From assembly GCA_938091495.1 (NCBI GenBank), contig CALLJF010000032.1, positions 1 to 56,470 of the forward strand: DNA of 56,470 nt, written 5' to 3'. This DNA comes from an uncultured Nitrososphaerales archaeon (GTDB lineage Archaea; Thermoproteota; Nitrososphaeria; Nitrososphaerales; JACAEJ01). Positions 29,972 through 39,930 of this stretch are shown here, one piece after another (the stretch's first letter is position 1; each line of letters opens with the position of its first letter). The notes below the pieces were generated by a model. The model saw only the letters and a list, made by a program, of their open reading frames with translations, had not been told where the DNA came from and did no database searches. The translations under genes and the position numbers were made by a program.

Positions 29972-30745
29972 TTGTCCAAAGAAATGGGTCTTCTTGAGCA
30001 TATAGATGAGCTTAGAGCAAGGCTGGTAAGGATTCTCATATCAGTCGCAGCTATTACTCTTTTCACCTTTATCTTTGGGATAGAAGAGTTCAACTTTAGC
30101 AATTTCAAGATTTACCTCCCTTTTCCGAACATCTACAATAATATTTCTGCCCAATTCATTACTAAGGTACAACACGATCTGCTCCCCAGTTACGTGAGAC
30201 TTATAGTAACATCTCCAAGTCAAGCTATATTCGCTCAATTTAGCACTTCTTTGTTCCTTGGTGTTATCTTGAGTATGCCTATCATAGTTCATCAAATAGG
30301 AAAGTTTGTGAGCCCCGCTTTATATCCAAAAGAAAAAAGAATGATTTTAAGGATAATAGTCCCTGCCACAATACTTTTCTCTCTCGGATGTATATTCTCT
30401 TACGTCTTAGTAACGCCGTTTACCCTTGACTTTTTGTACAAGTATGGTATAGCCTTAGGCGCACAGACTTTTGTAACTTTAGACGAATTTATCTCCTTCG
30501 TGTTATTATTTACCCTTGCCTTTGGTCTTTCCTTCCAATTGCCTATAATAATGGTTATTCTAACATCTTTGGAAGTAGTAGATGCACAATTCTGGAGAAA
30601 GAATTTCTCATACGCCATAGTAGCCATGGTCATCTTTGGAGCCGTTATTACCCCAGATACGAGTGGCATAACCATGTGGTTCGTGGCATTACCGATGATG
30701 TTTTTATATGTTATTGGTTATCTATTTGCACGTCGAAAAAGTTAA
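29972..30745 (+). CDS. tatC: Sec-independent protein translocase TatC
   Basis: LLEHIDELRARL, FVSPALYPKEKR, ITPDTSG. Confidence 0.93.
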   Translation: MSKEMGLLEHIDELRARLVRILISVAAITLFTFIFGIEEFNFSNFKIYLPFPNIYNNISAQFITKVQHDLLPSYVRLIVTSPSQAIFAQFSTSLFLGVILSMPIIVHQIGKFVSPALYPKEKRMILRIIVPATILFSLGCIFSYVLVTPFTLDFLYKYGIALGAQTFVTLDEFISFVLLFTLAFGLSFQLPIIMVILTSLEVVDAQFWRKNFSYAIVAMVIFGAVITPDTSGITMWFVALPMMFLYVIGYLFARRKS

Positions 30746-30772
30746 AATAAAACCTCAACAAAACTTAAATTC

Positions 30773-31114
30773 ATGCTGTTCAGTGGTCAGGTTCTTCAGA
30801 TAGTTGGAGGAATGGAGTGGATCTGGATAATACTTTTTGTGGTCGTTCTTCTGTTCGGAGCTAAGAAGATACCTGAGATAGCCAAGGCTTTAGGAAGAGC
30901 CAAAGGAGAGTTTGAAAAGGGAAAGCAGGAAATAGAGAGGGAGATAAGAGAGGCAGAGAGGGAGATCAAAGAGACTACGCAGCCTGTAAGCAAAAAAGAA
31001 GAAACTGAGAGAGAAAAGCTCATCAAAGCAGCCAGTGCATTAGGAATAAGCACTTATGGAAAGACAGATGAACAATTGCGCGAAGAAATTCAGGCAGTTT
31101 TATCAAAGAAATAG
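30773..31114 (+). CDS. tatA: Twin-arginine translocase TatA/E
   Basis: WIWIILFVVVLLFGAKKIPEIAKALGRAKGEFEKGK. Confidence 0.92.
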   Translation: MLFSGQVLQIVGGMEWIWIILFVVVLLFGAKKIPEIAKALGRAKGEFEKGKQEIEREIREAEREIKETTQPVSKKEETEREKLIKAASALGISTYGKTDEQLREEIQAVLSKK

Positions 31115-31135
31115 ATAATTAGAGCTAAATCTTTA

Positions 31136-32056
31136 GTGTTCAGACAGTATAAATACCTATTAAATAGTCTAGATAATATGGCTAGAATCATGCCAGTGAT
31201 CAACACCATTAAAAACTACTTTGAGCTTACAAAGCCCAGGATTGTTCTTCTACTCGCCTTTACAGCCTTTGGGGCTATGATTGTAGCTGGAGGTAAAAAC
31301 GTTCCAATAAATGTTATTCTCCTCGGAGTGTTCGCTGTAGCTTTAGGTTCATCGGGAGCAAACGTTCTCACTTGTTACATAGACAGGGATATAGATGCAA
31401 TAATGATCAGAACAAGGCTAAGACCTTTGCCTTCAGGAAGAATAAATGCAAAAAAGGCTCTTTACTATGGTCTAATTTTGGTGGCTCTATCTTTAATCCT
31501 TGCCTTTGCCATAAACCCCCTCAGCTCCTTTCTTATGTTATTAGGGATATTGATTAATGTCGTAATCTACAGCAAGATACTGAAAAGAAGGAACCCTATT
31601 AACATAATAGTAGGCGGTCTATCAGGAGGCTTGCCAGTCCTTATAGGCTATGCAGCAGTAAGAGGAACAGTATTAGAAGTATTGCCATTTTTAATGGCAG
31701 GATTGGTTGTTCTTTGGATACCTACTCACATATGGAGCTTGGCTCTAAAGTATAGAGATGATTATGCCAAAGCGAAAGTACCTATGCTTCCAGTAGTAGT
31801 TGAGAAAGGCGTTGCCATAAGGTGCATAGCAAGTACAACTATCATCCTTGTCATCTTCACTCTTGTTCTTTACTTTTTAGGCTTTTTCAAGTTAATCTAT
31901 CTAGCAACGGCAGGAGCTCTAAGTTTTGCTATGCTCTTGCTGAACATAAGACTATTCTTTGAACCTACAGATAGGAATGCATGGATTGTCTTCAAGTTCT
32001 CGAGTCCTTATCTAGCCTTGATCTTCATAGCCATGATGATAGATAGATTGGTTTAA
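31136..32056 (+). CDS. ctaB: Protoheme IX farnesyltransferase (heme O synthase)
   Basis: UbiA family with NVLTCYIDRDIDAIMIRTRLRPLPSGRI and LTKPRIV motif. Confidence 0.85.
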   Translation: MFRQYKYLLNSLDNMARIMPVINTIKNYFELTKPRIVLLLAFTAFGAMIVAGGKNVPINVILLGVFAVALGSSGANVLTCYIDRDIDAIMIRTRLRPLPSGRINAKKALYYGLILVALSLILAFAINPLSSFLMLLGILINVVIYSKILKRRNPINIIVGGLSGGLPVLIGYAAVRGTVLEVLPFLMAGLVVLWIPTHIWSLALKYRDDYAKAKVPMLPVVVEKGVAIRCIASTTIILVIFTLVLYFLGFFKLIYLATAGALSFAMLLLNIRLFFEPTDRNAWIVFKFSSPYLALIFIAMMIDRLV

Positions 32057-33135
32057 CTGTAATTTGCTTCCTTGAATATGTATTTGTCAGAATAGTTGAG
32101 CCTTGACTTTAATCTATCCTTCATTTTTTCTATGCTTGCAGTTGGCGAAGGATCAAAGCCTCTTAGTACAGCCATGTAAAGAGATGAAAAGTCTAAGATA
32201 TAGAGCAAGGATACAATCTTACTTAAACGATCTTCGCCCTGTGAATATATCTCCAATACATCAAAGCCAGCATCCTTTATTAGCTCTCTAAGTATTTCAA
32301 ACCTCACTTTTACTTCAGGAGGCTCTCCTTTATATCTTAAGAATAGAGGCTTCAAAGCCTTATCCTTGGCTCCTTCCCATGCAACTATTTCGTTATGGCA
32401 TAACTCAGGCAAAACATCCACGATGGCATGCATCTTTGCATTTTCATTTAAAACATTCTTGAATCGAATGACAACGGCTCTATTCAGATTCGATCCATAA
32501 ATTACTGGCAAGAAATCGTAAAGCCAAAGGGCTATCTTCTTAGATAGATTCTCCTCCATCGATGCTCCAACCGATATACGCTTCGAAACACTCTCTACTA
32601 CCTTAATTGAGTTGGAAATCTGGTCTTCTAAGCCTTTGATAAAACCACAGGATGTCAAGATCTTTGATGATGCATAAAATATGTAAGGAAAAGAGGCACG
32701 AGATAGCAGTGTAAAGGCTACCTTATTATGAGGAATATTGTTTTTCAAGCTCATCTTTTCAAGTAATCCTCCTGAAGAGATGGTAGCAACTTTGCATCCA
32801 GTCTTTAGGGATTCATGAACTATGCTCAAAGTCTCTTCCGTGTTGCCAGAGCAGCTTACAGCAAGGACAAGAGTATCCTTTCCAGCAAACTTCGGAAGAT
32901 GGTAGTCTTTGACAACGTAGAAGGGAATATTTATGCTATTTTTTAGCCAGTCTTGAAGAATGTCTCCAGGAGTGGCAGAACCGCCCATGCCAGCATATAC
33001 TATCTTTTCAACATCAGAAGCATCTGGAGCATTAACTTCAATCTCATACGCTTTTTTACAATGCTTAGGCCAGTCCTCATAAACCTTGTAAAGCCCTGAT
33101 TTATCTGTCTTTTTTACTTCTGTTGGCGATAGCAT
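32053..33135 (-). CDS. Bifunctional phosphoglucose/phosphomannose isomerase (SIS domain)
   Basis: IVYAGMGGSATPGDILQDWL, LAVSCSGNTEETLS. Confidence 0.88.
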   Translation of the reverse strand: MLSPTEVKKTDKSGLYKVYEDWPKHCKKAYEIEVNAPDASDVEKIVYAGMGGSATPGDILQDWLKNSINIPFYVVKDYHLPKFAGKDTLVLAVSCSGNTEETLSIVHESLKTGCKVATISSGGLLEKMSLKNNIPHNKVAFTLLSRASFPYIFYASSKILTSCGFIKGLEDQISNSIKVVESVSKRISVGASMEENLSKKIALWLYDFLPVIYGSNLNRAVVIRFKNVLNENAKMHAIVDVLPELCHNEIVAWEGAKDKALKPLFLRYKGEPPEVKVRFEILRELIKDAGFDVLEIYSQGEDRLSKIVSLLYILDFSSLYMAVLRGFDPSPTASIEKMKDRLKSRLNYSDKYIFKEANYS

Positions 33136-33206
33136 TTATAGATAAGAGCTTAAAGAGGATAATAAACAAAACGGTCAGAGAATTTAGAATTAATAGCATC
33201 AACATA

Positions 33207-33839
33207 TCATACTTGTAGTAAATCAGCCCTTGGTTTTCCATTCATAGAGATAATAGCATAGAAACCGTTCATGGCTGGTCCTGGATTTACTATCAAAGTA
33301 TCTCCTAAGACGTCAATGCCTCTTGCTTCATGAACATGCCCGCTTATTACAACTTTGAGCTTTACCTTCTCTATAAAACTTCTGACAGGCTTTGAGCCTA
33401 TGTGATTTCCTCTATATGTCCTATCACACTTTGTACCATAAGGTGAAGCATGGGAGATAAGAACGTCAACCCGATTAGGAAACCTAGATAGCAATTCAAC
33501 AACCTGATCATCTCTAAGCTCAAAGGGAGTGTTAAAAGGTGTCGGATTTGAGCCACCTATACCACAAAATATCAAGCCGTTGAAAGTCGTTGATTCACCA
33601 TGAAGGTTCAATATTTTAGGAAAAGTCGATTCATGGTATGGGTCATGATTTCCTGGGACAAAAAGAGTTGTGATATTGCTATCAGACAGGGTTTTGTAGA
33701 AATTTATGAAAAATACCTCATCCCCCCAGTCAGTAACGTCTCCAGCAATCACTAAAAGGTCAAGATTCTTGGCTAACTCTGTAAGCCATTTTAATACTTG
33801 AGTTTTTCCATGAACATCCGTTATCGCCAATAACTTCAT
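33207..33839 (-). CDS. Calcineurin-like metallophosphoesterase
   Basis: DVHGK, GDVTDWG, GNHDPYH, GHVHEA. Confidence 0.92.
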   Translation of the reverse strand: MKLLAITDVHGKTQVLKWLTELAKNLDLLVIAGDVTDWGDEVFFINFYKTLSDSNITTLFVPGNHDPYHESTFPKILNLHGESTTFNGLIFCGIGGSNPTPFNTPFELRDDQVVELLSRFPNRVDVLISHASPYGTKCDRTYRGNHIGSKPVRSFIEKVKLKVVISGHVHEARGIDVLGDTLIVNPGPAMNGFYAIISMNGKPRADLLQV

Positions 33840-33849
33840 TTTGATTACC

Positions 33850-35133
33850 TCACAAGAATGAGAACTCTCCTTTTACGACTCCTGCTTTGTACCTTTCCTC
33901 CTGGCTTATTGTGAATACTTTCCTAAGTAGATCGACATCCTCTTTTGTCTGTTCTATTCCCCTTCTCTCCATAATTCTTTTCTGACTCTCTATAGCAGAA
34001 TCAAGATTAACTTCAAACGATCTATGGCCCAAACTCTTTGCGTATATTGTGAAGCTTGGAACATCTTCAGTAACATAACCATGAATTTGGGAAGCTACTC
34101 CTATCTTCTTCCCAGTGTATATGAAAGTCCCAATGGAAGTCTTGACGTTATCGGCAATAAAGCTACCGACTTTGATTTTTCCTGAATCTACCCTCTCTCC
34201 TCTTATCATCATCTTGACATTGCCATAGGTATTCTTAAGATCAGAATTAGTCGTCAAAGCACCGATGTTCACCCATTCTCCAACGTAAGAATGACCTATA
34301 AATCCTTCATGAGCCTTGTTAGAGTAACTAGCAAATATGCTCCTATCGACTTGTCCACCAATCTTTACAAAATCCCCTACAGTGCTTTCTTCAACTATAG
34401 CAGATAATATGGTTGAATTTTTGCCTATATGGGCAGGTCCTTTTATCCTTGAGAAGGGTAGGATTTTAGTCTTTGAGCCTATGTGAATAGGTCCATCTCT
34501 TGTATCAAAGAACACTGGTCCATCTACTTCAACCCCCTCTTCCATGATTAATCTTGAATTGGAGCCTGAAACAATGCTGTTCTTTCCTATATCTGAAACT
34601 CCTTTAAAGTTCAAGGTTTGCCTTATGATTGCTTCAGGGTTTAATTCTATCAAATGCCAAGGATACCTTATCAAAGAAGAATCATCTAATTTGAATTCAT
34701 CGGCATATCCTTTGAACTTATTGGAAAAGGTCTTTGCCATGGAACTAGGAGGTACTAAAACTTCTTTTGCCAATTTAGAACCAACTTTTGCTATGGCTAA
34801 ATTGTTATTAGAGAAGGCAACAAAATGGCTATCCTTCATCAATAACTTTTTCAATCCCTGGGCATCTAGCCTCAAAAGAGAATTTATGAAGACTACATCT
34901 CCTTCTACTTTTTCAGGATTTACATCAGCATTGGGATGCCTTCTCGAAGTAATAGGTGATAAATACTCTGATACCAATAGAGAGTAATGCTCAGGCTTTA
35001 TCTCATCTAAGATAGCATCTAATAGCGTTTTTGTGCCTAGCATCAAATCAAAGGCGGGTCTGGTAAGAGTCAGTGGATAAAAGTTTAAAGTTAGATCGTC
35101 CTCAAAGATCAATAGATGCAATTTAATCATCAT
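33850..35133 (-). CDS. GlmU-like sugar-phosphate nucleotidyltransferase with left-handed beta-helix
   Basis: N-terminal NTase-like LTRPAFDLMLG; hexapeptide repeats. Confidence 0.75.
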   Translation of the reverse strand: MMIKLHLLIFEDDLTLNFYPLTLTRPAFDLMLGTKTLLDAILDEIKPEHYSLLVSEYLSPITSRRHPNADVNPEKVEGDVVFINSLLRLDAQGLKKLLMKDSHFVAFSNNNLAIAKVGSKLAKEVLVPPSSMAKTFSNKFKGYADEFKLDDSSLIRYPWHLIELNPEAIIRQTLNFKGVSDIGKNSIVSGSNSRLIMEEGVEVDGPVFFDTRDGPIHIGSKTKILPFSRIKGPAHIGKNSTILSAIVEESTVGDFVKIGGQVDRSIFASYSNKAHEGFIGHSYVGEWVNIGALTTNSDLKNTYGNVKMMIRGERVDSGKIKVGSFIADNVKTSIGTFIYTGKKIGVASQIHGYVTEDVPSFTIYAKSLGHRSFEVNLDSAIESQKRIMERRGIEQTKEDVDLLRKVFTISQEERYKAGVVKGEFSFL

Positions 35134-35160
35134 CCAAGATAATAAAGCGACTATAAAATC

Positions 35161-35838
35161 TTAAGTTTTTTCGATTTTGTCTTTAGCCTTCCAGTTCTCT
35201 ATTCTTTTGAGATTTTCTTTCATTATGTCTGAATAGACGGACCTTGGCGCAACCTTTCCGACTAATGCGTCATAATATTTGACTAATTTTGTCAATTCTT
35301 CGACCTTTTTTTCATCTTTAGAAAGAAACACTTTAATCCTTGTAGCATGTATTATGCTCTCTATCAAAGCGAAAGTTGCTCTGCAATAAGCCTTTGGAAA
35401 AATTTTGGCAGGAACAATATTCAGAACTTCACAAAAAACTTTAGCTCTATCTCTCTTATTTTCTATTTCAGTCACTTCCACTTCTATGCATGCATCAGCA
35501 TTCTTTAACTTTGGTGCATTAACTCGATTCGCTTTTTCGAACCAACCCAATGGTACTTTACTACTATAATTGGCATCTTTAAAGGCAGTCTTATAGTAAA
35601 TGACAGGGTCGGAGGTTATGTTTACTACAGCACACTTTTGCAAAAGTATATTCCTGTAGGTTTGGGATGTAGTGTAAGGCTTGATGATCAATCTATGCAT
35701 GTCATCAGTCATTACCCCCATAGGAGCTGCGTTTGGCAAATTTTTGATGCTATAAGTCGAAATTATTGTCTCGAATATGCAATTTCTCATGAAACCTAAG
35801 TCGGATAAACTACTTACTTTTCGCAACTTTTTCCTCAA
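35161..35838 (-). CDS. DUF447-family (FMN-binding split barrel-like) protein
   Basis: FETIISTYSIKNLPNAAPMGVMTDD..; 7 nt from the DHPS-related gene. Confidence 0.75.
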   Translation of the reverse strand: MRKKLRKVSSLSDLGFMRNCIFETIISTYSIKNLPNAAPMGVMTDDMHRLIIKPYTTSQTYRNILLQKCAVVNITSDPVIYYKTAFKDANYSSKVPLGWFEKANRVNAPKLKNADACIEVEVTEIENKRDRAKVFCEVLNIVPAKIFPKAYCRATFALIESIIHATRIKVFLSKDEKKVEELTKLVKYYDALVGKVAPRSVYSDIMKENLKRIENWKAKDKIEKT

Positions 35839-35844
35839 ATTTAA

Positions 35845-37431
35845 TTATAAAAAAGCATTATTTACTTTGCTGAAAAGTGGCATGTCTTGAAGGTAGCTCT
35901 TACCAGTGTCAAGGGCTATCTGAGCCTTCTGCAACTCACTTCCTAAATAGGCTGCATGATCGTGAAGAGAGACTAACCCTAAATCTATTATCGTCCTGTA
36001 AATGTCTTCAGCGTTCTTTCCTTTTATTATCAGACTATGTTTATCAGCTTTGTAGCTTGGATAGTACAATGCCACGATCTTGTTTTCATCTCTATCCAAT
36101 AATATCTTAAAGGATCCTTTTGGGTCCAATCTTCTCATTCTAGCTTTCTTCGATTCTACAATCTTCACGCCTTCTTCAAACCTTCTATCATAAGGTTCTT
36201 CCTTTGACTTCTTATCCTTCATGATCATTAAATCAAGAGCCATATCCTTTGGAACTGATGATCTCTTTTTCGCTAAGAACATCATTTTTGAAGCCAAGGA
36301 TAGCTCTCTGACACTACCCTTCGCTTTATTGCTCACTTCCGTAGTTAGAAGTATGCCAGCCCCTAGCTCAGATGCGATGCCAGCAAGCAAAGCATTTACA
36401 CCTACTGTATCGGCATCTGTCAATTCTGTGATATTGCCAACGCCCATTAGAAGAGGAATATTTGGCTCTTTTTTTATGAATTCATAAAAGGCTACTACGG
36501 AGTCTAAAAAGCCTGGTGAGATGATAGGATCAAGGATCAAATCAGCAATGATTTTCTTCATCTCTAAATCCCTAGCCTTTTTTATGTTCTTCCTGATGAG
36601 ATTAACCCTCTCAATAGGCTCTTTAGGAAAAAGCTGTCTACTATGATCTGTAGGGATAACTATCACAGCTACATCTGAAGCAAAGGACGCCATCTCCTTT
36701 ACATTACTACCATCGACACTTAGGATCAAATCTGCGCCTGCTGAAACTGCAGCTTCAGCCTCTTTAGGATCTAGAGTGTCTATACTGATCAAAGAATTTA
36801 CAGCAGATTGAACGGCTTTAACTGCTCTTTCAGCATCATAAGGTCTAGACTCGCCAGCTATCATGCCTATGTCTATTATGTCAGCTCCTGATAAAGCATA
36901 GTATCTTGCCTTCTTTATTATTTCTTCATTAGTCAGTCTAGGAGCATCAACTATCTCAGCCATTATCCTTGAAGGGAAATCTTTTCCTATCGCTAAATCC
37001 TTGATGAGCATGTTCCAAGGATTCTTTAACAAATCTTCCTTGCGCTTTTCTACAGCCTTTATCTCTTCGATAGCCCTTCGCCTTAGCTCCTCTTTTAAAA
37101 GATCATCAGCAGGTAAAGTCTTTGATAGCTTGACTTTTTCTATCATATCAAGCACTAAAGGTATATCGGCAGCGTATCTGGGACCTTTAAAAGCAGGGAT
37201 GCCAACCTCATCTATCAAAGATACATCCCCAGAGATGAGCCCCGGGATCATTATCATATCAAAATCCTTAATCTTTCTTGCCTTTAACTCACGAAGTATG
37301 TATCTTGGTGTTAGCAGAGAGGCTACAGATATAGGTAAATCTTTAACTTCAAACTCTACATTGCTCTCACTAGCATATTTCCTTACCGAATTTTTAGCCA
37401 GCTGTCCTGTTACGAGAAGGACTCTCATCAA
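35845..37431 (-). CDS. Dihydropteroate synthase-related protein (archaeal, H4MPT-associated)
   Basis: DHPS-like barrel motifs ADIIDIGMIAGESRPY, ISIDTLDPKEAEAAVSAGADLILSVDG. Confidence 0.85.
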   Translation of the reverse strand: MMRVLLVTGQLAKNSVRKYASESNVEFEVKDLPISVASLLTPRYILRELKARKIKDFDMIMIPGLISGDVSLIDEVGIPAFKGPRYAADIPLVLDMIEKVKLSKTLPADDLLKEELRRRAIEEIKAVEKRKEDLLKNPWNMLIKDLAIGKDFPSRIMAEIVDAPRLTNEEIIKKARYYALSGADIIDIGMIAGESRPYDAERAVKAVQSAVNSLISIDTLDPKEAEAAVSAGADLILSVDGSNVKEMASFASDVAVIVIPTDHSRQLFPKEPIERVNLIRKNIKKARDLEMKKIIADLILDPIISPGFLDSVVAFYEFIKKEPNIPLLMGVGNITELTDADTVGVNALLAGIASELGAGILLTTEVSNKAKGSVRELSLASKMMFLAKKRSSVPKDMALDLMIMKDKKSKEEPYDRRFEEGVKIVESKKARMRRLDPKGSFKILLDRDENKIVALYYPSYKADKHSLIIKGKNAEDIYRTIIDLGLVSLHDHAAYLGSELQKAQIALDTGKSYLQDMPLFSKVNNAFL

Positions 37432-37532
37432 ATCTCCTCTATGATATAATCTAAGTAATGAGTTCTTTCTTAAAAGTATGCTAATCCTGTCTACTGATTC
37501 TGATGATTGGATTTCGCTAAACCAGAATATTG

Positions 37533-38384
37533 TTATTCTCCAGGTTTTCTTGGTTTCTCAATCAGTTTCCTTTTTTGCATCACTGTCCCATCACTATGAT
37601 GAGGCGTGCGAAGAATAGCATCACCATTCTTTTCGATCTCTCTTGCTTCGTCAGCAAGCATTGAAGCAGTGCGCATCATTTCATGGGCAGCAGCAACCAA
37701 AGCTGTATAACGTTCCCATTCTTTTACCATAAAGCATCCTTCAACGCTCAAGTCAGCCACCCTTCTCGCTACTTCATAGGCAGCCATAGCTTTTACTCTT
37801 GCGTATGGATTTTGAAAACCTGCTGCATTTACCGCTTTCTCTTTATCGATAACAATCCTTGGCAAAGAAGGAGTTTCGCCTTTCTTAAAAGCGTCTATGA
37901 GTTTGTCTATTTCAGTGCATATTATGTTGAAGGCTCCTGTTATAGACAGGACTTTTATTAGATCAGCATTAAATAGAGCCATCTCTGCAGGGTCTAAGAA
38001 CTCTTTTCTTGCTCCTATCATGGAGTCCGCTTCGACAATTATGTAACCTTGACCCATGTCCTCTATCTGCTTGGTTACTTTTTTGGCAGGGCTATCCGAA
38101 ATAACGATTAAAGGAATTCCTGCCTCTTTTAGAACTTCTCGAATTTTACTCGGTCCAGGAAGAGCTGCATTTGGACTTGCTGTTACTACGAAGTTTGGCT
38201 TGTTTTCAACCATTTTCTTGCTAATTTCTTCTGCTTGATCAACTCCCATCTTTGCGCCACTCGTTACAACCCTGACATCTATGTCTTCTCTTTCAGCCCT
38301 TTCATCAAGTAATAGTTCGAGCAAAGGGGCAGAGGCAATATTGCCTACCTTTACAAAACCAATCTTTACTACCATATTTTTCAC
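37533..38384 (-). CDS. mtd: F420-dependent methylene-tetrahydromethanopterin dehydrogenase
   Basis: VKIGFVKVGNIASAPLLELLLDERAEREDIDVRVVTSGAKM; PNAALPGP. Confidence 0.96.
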   Translation of the reverse strand: MKNMVVKIGFVKVGNIASAPLLELLLDERAEREDIDVRVVTSGAKMGVDQAEEISKKMVENKPNFVVTASPNAALPGPSKIREVLKEAGIPLIVISDSPAKKVTKQIEDMGQGYIIVEADSMIGARKEFLDPAEMALFNADLIKVLSITGAFNIICTEIDKLIDAFKKGETPSLPRIVIDKEKAVNAAGFQNPYARVKAMAAYEVARRVADLSVEGCFMVKEWERYTALVAAAHEMMRTASMLADEAREIEKNGDAILRTPHHSDGTVMQKRKLIEKPRKPGE

Positions 38385-38484
38385 TCCACTACCTACTATA
38401 ACAGAATATATAATGATATTGCTACTGACAATTAAAATCTGAAAATGATCGATGCAAATATTCGACTAAAATACTTAGCAACAT

Positions 38485-38525
38485 ACATATATAAGTTGGA
38501 ACTTTCTTAAAGAAAGTGTCTCCTA
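38485..38525 (+). promoter_or_regulatory. mptA promoter: TATA-like acatatataag plus perfect palindrome ACTTTCTTAAAGAAAGT (38501-38517)
   Basis: Inverted repeat with 8-bp arms and 1-nt centre, between TATA box and start. Confidence 0.6.
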
Positions 38526-39460
38526 TGGAATTAGAGTTACCTGATATGCATGAAAAATACCCAGAAGTTACCCTATCTATTAACAAGGTCGGGGTTGTTA
38601 GCGTGAAGATGCCCATAGGTTACGTAACGCTAAAAAATAAGCCTGTGATAATAGTTCCAGTCTTTGATGCCTTCATAGACTTGCCTTCTAAACAGAAGGG
38701 CATTCATTCATCAAGAAACTATGAAGTTATTAACGGTGTCTTAAGCAGATACGTTGGGAAGACTTACAAGCTAGAAGATGTCTGTGTTGCAATGTCTAAA
38801 GAACTGCTGGAAAAGCACGAGTATGCAACTCGATCTGAGGTGAGAGCGAGAGGAGAAGCCATCTTCAAGCAAAGAACGCCAAAGACAAAGAGTTTAAGCT
38901 ATGAGTCTTTTAAGATTATAGCAAAAGCCATTGCAGAGAGAAGATCCAATGGCTCTATCAATACTAGAAGAATGATAGGAATAGGCTTAACAGGAATAAC
39001 TGCTTGTCCTTGCGCAAGAGAAATTGTAAAAAAGATTGCAGAGCAGGAGATGGAAAAGCTTGATCTCACAAAAGACAAAATAAAGAGGATCTTGGAGAGA
39101 ATTCCTATAGCAACCCACATGCAACGAGCCTACGGTTCAGTAATTGTTGAAATACCTGAGTATGTAGAGCTGGAGGCTACACGTTTAGTGCAGATAATCG
39201 CAGATTCTATGAGCTCATCAACCTTTGAACTTCTAAAAAGATCTGATGAGGCTGAATTGGTCATACATGCAACATCTAACCCAAGGTTCGTTGAAGATTG
39301 TGTTCGCTATATGATGTGTTACTTTGTAAAAGAGTTTCCCGACTTTCCTGACAACATTCACCTAGTCTTCAAAGTAAGGAGTATGGAGAGCATACACCAG
39401 CATGATTTAATAGCTGAAAGAGTTGCAAGCTTGGGCGAGATAAGAAAAGAATTAAGTTAA
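38516..39460 (+). CDS. mptA: GTP cyclohydrolase MptA (FolE2-like); start may be ATG at 38525
   Basis: IGLTGITACPCAREIV, IPIATHMQRAYGSVIVE, SNPRFVEDCVRYM. Confidence 0.93.
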   Translation: MSPMELELPDMHEKYPEVTLSINKVGVVSVKMPIGYVTLKNKPVIIVPVFDAFIDLPSKQKGIHSSRNYEVINGVLSRYVGKTYKLEDVCVAMSKELLEKHEYATRSEVRARGEAIFKQRTPKTKSLSYESFKIIAKAIAERRSNGSINTRRMIGIGLTGITACPCAREIVKKIAEQEMEKLDLTKDKIKRILERIPIATHMQRAYGSVIVEIPEYVELEATRLVQIIADSMSSSTFELLKRSDEAELVIHATSNPRFVEDCVRYMMCYFVKEFPDFPDNIHLVFKVRSMESIHQHDLIAERVASLGEIRKELS

Positions 39461-39473
39461 GTGTAGAAAAATT

Positions 39474-39872
39474 ATGAAAAGTATAGAAGAAGTTGTTAGA
39501 AAATATTTTGACAAGAGCGTTACAGACAGAGAAAGAGCAATATTTGAAGGAGGAATAGCTTTAGGCGCAATATATCATCAGTTTACAGGCATACCCATAT
39601 CCAAAGATAAAGATGTCATAAAAGCTCTAGAAGAAGCCATAAGCAAAAGTATGAAATTACAACCCCATAGAGAGAGCGTAAAAGCGAAGATAGATGCTGA
39701 TACGATAAAAGCTGGGAAGAGTCATGCTTATGACTATGAAACTCTAAAAGGAAGGCATCTTGACGTGAGAGTAAAGACAAGGTATGGCAATGCTAAAGCA
39801 ACTGTAAGGATGAGATACATTCCTGAGATAGATTTCACGCTCATGTATATAGAGAAGTTAGAGGAAACTTGA
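39474..39872 (+). CDS. mptD: Archaeal dihydroneopterin aldolase
   Basis: FEGGIALGAIYHQFTGIPI...YEYETLKG-like (YDYETLKGRHLDVRVKTRYG); follows mptA. Confidence 0.9.
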   Translation: MKSIEEVVRKYFDKSVTDRERAIFEGGIALGAIYHQFTGIPISKDKDVIKALEEAISKSMKLQPHRESVKAKIDADTIKAGKSHAYDYETLKGRHLDVRVKTRYGNAKATVRMRYIPEIDFTLMYIEKLEET

Positions 39873-39930
39873 ACTGATGTTTTAGAAAAGCATAATAATA
39901 CAATTGTCCTTTCGTCTCTAGTCTAAGGCT

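Noticed and set aside
37001-37444. 147-aa + strand ORF opposite the DHPS-related gene
   Set aside because: Shadow ORF with no recognisable domain.
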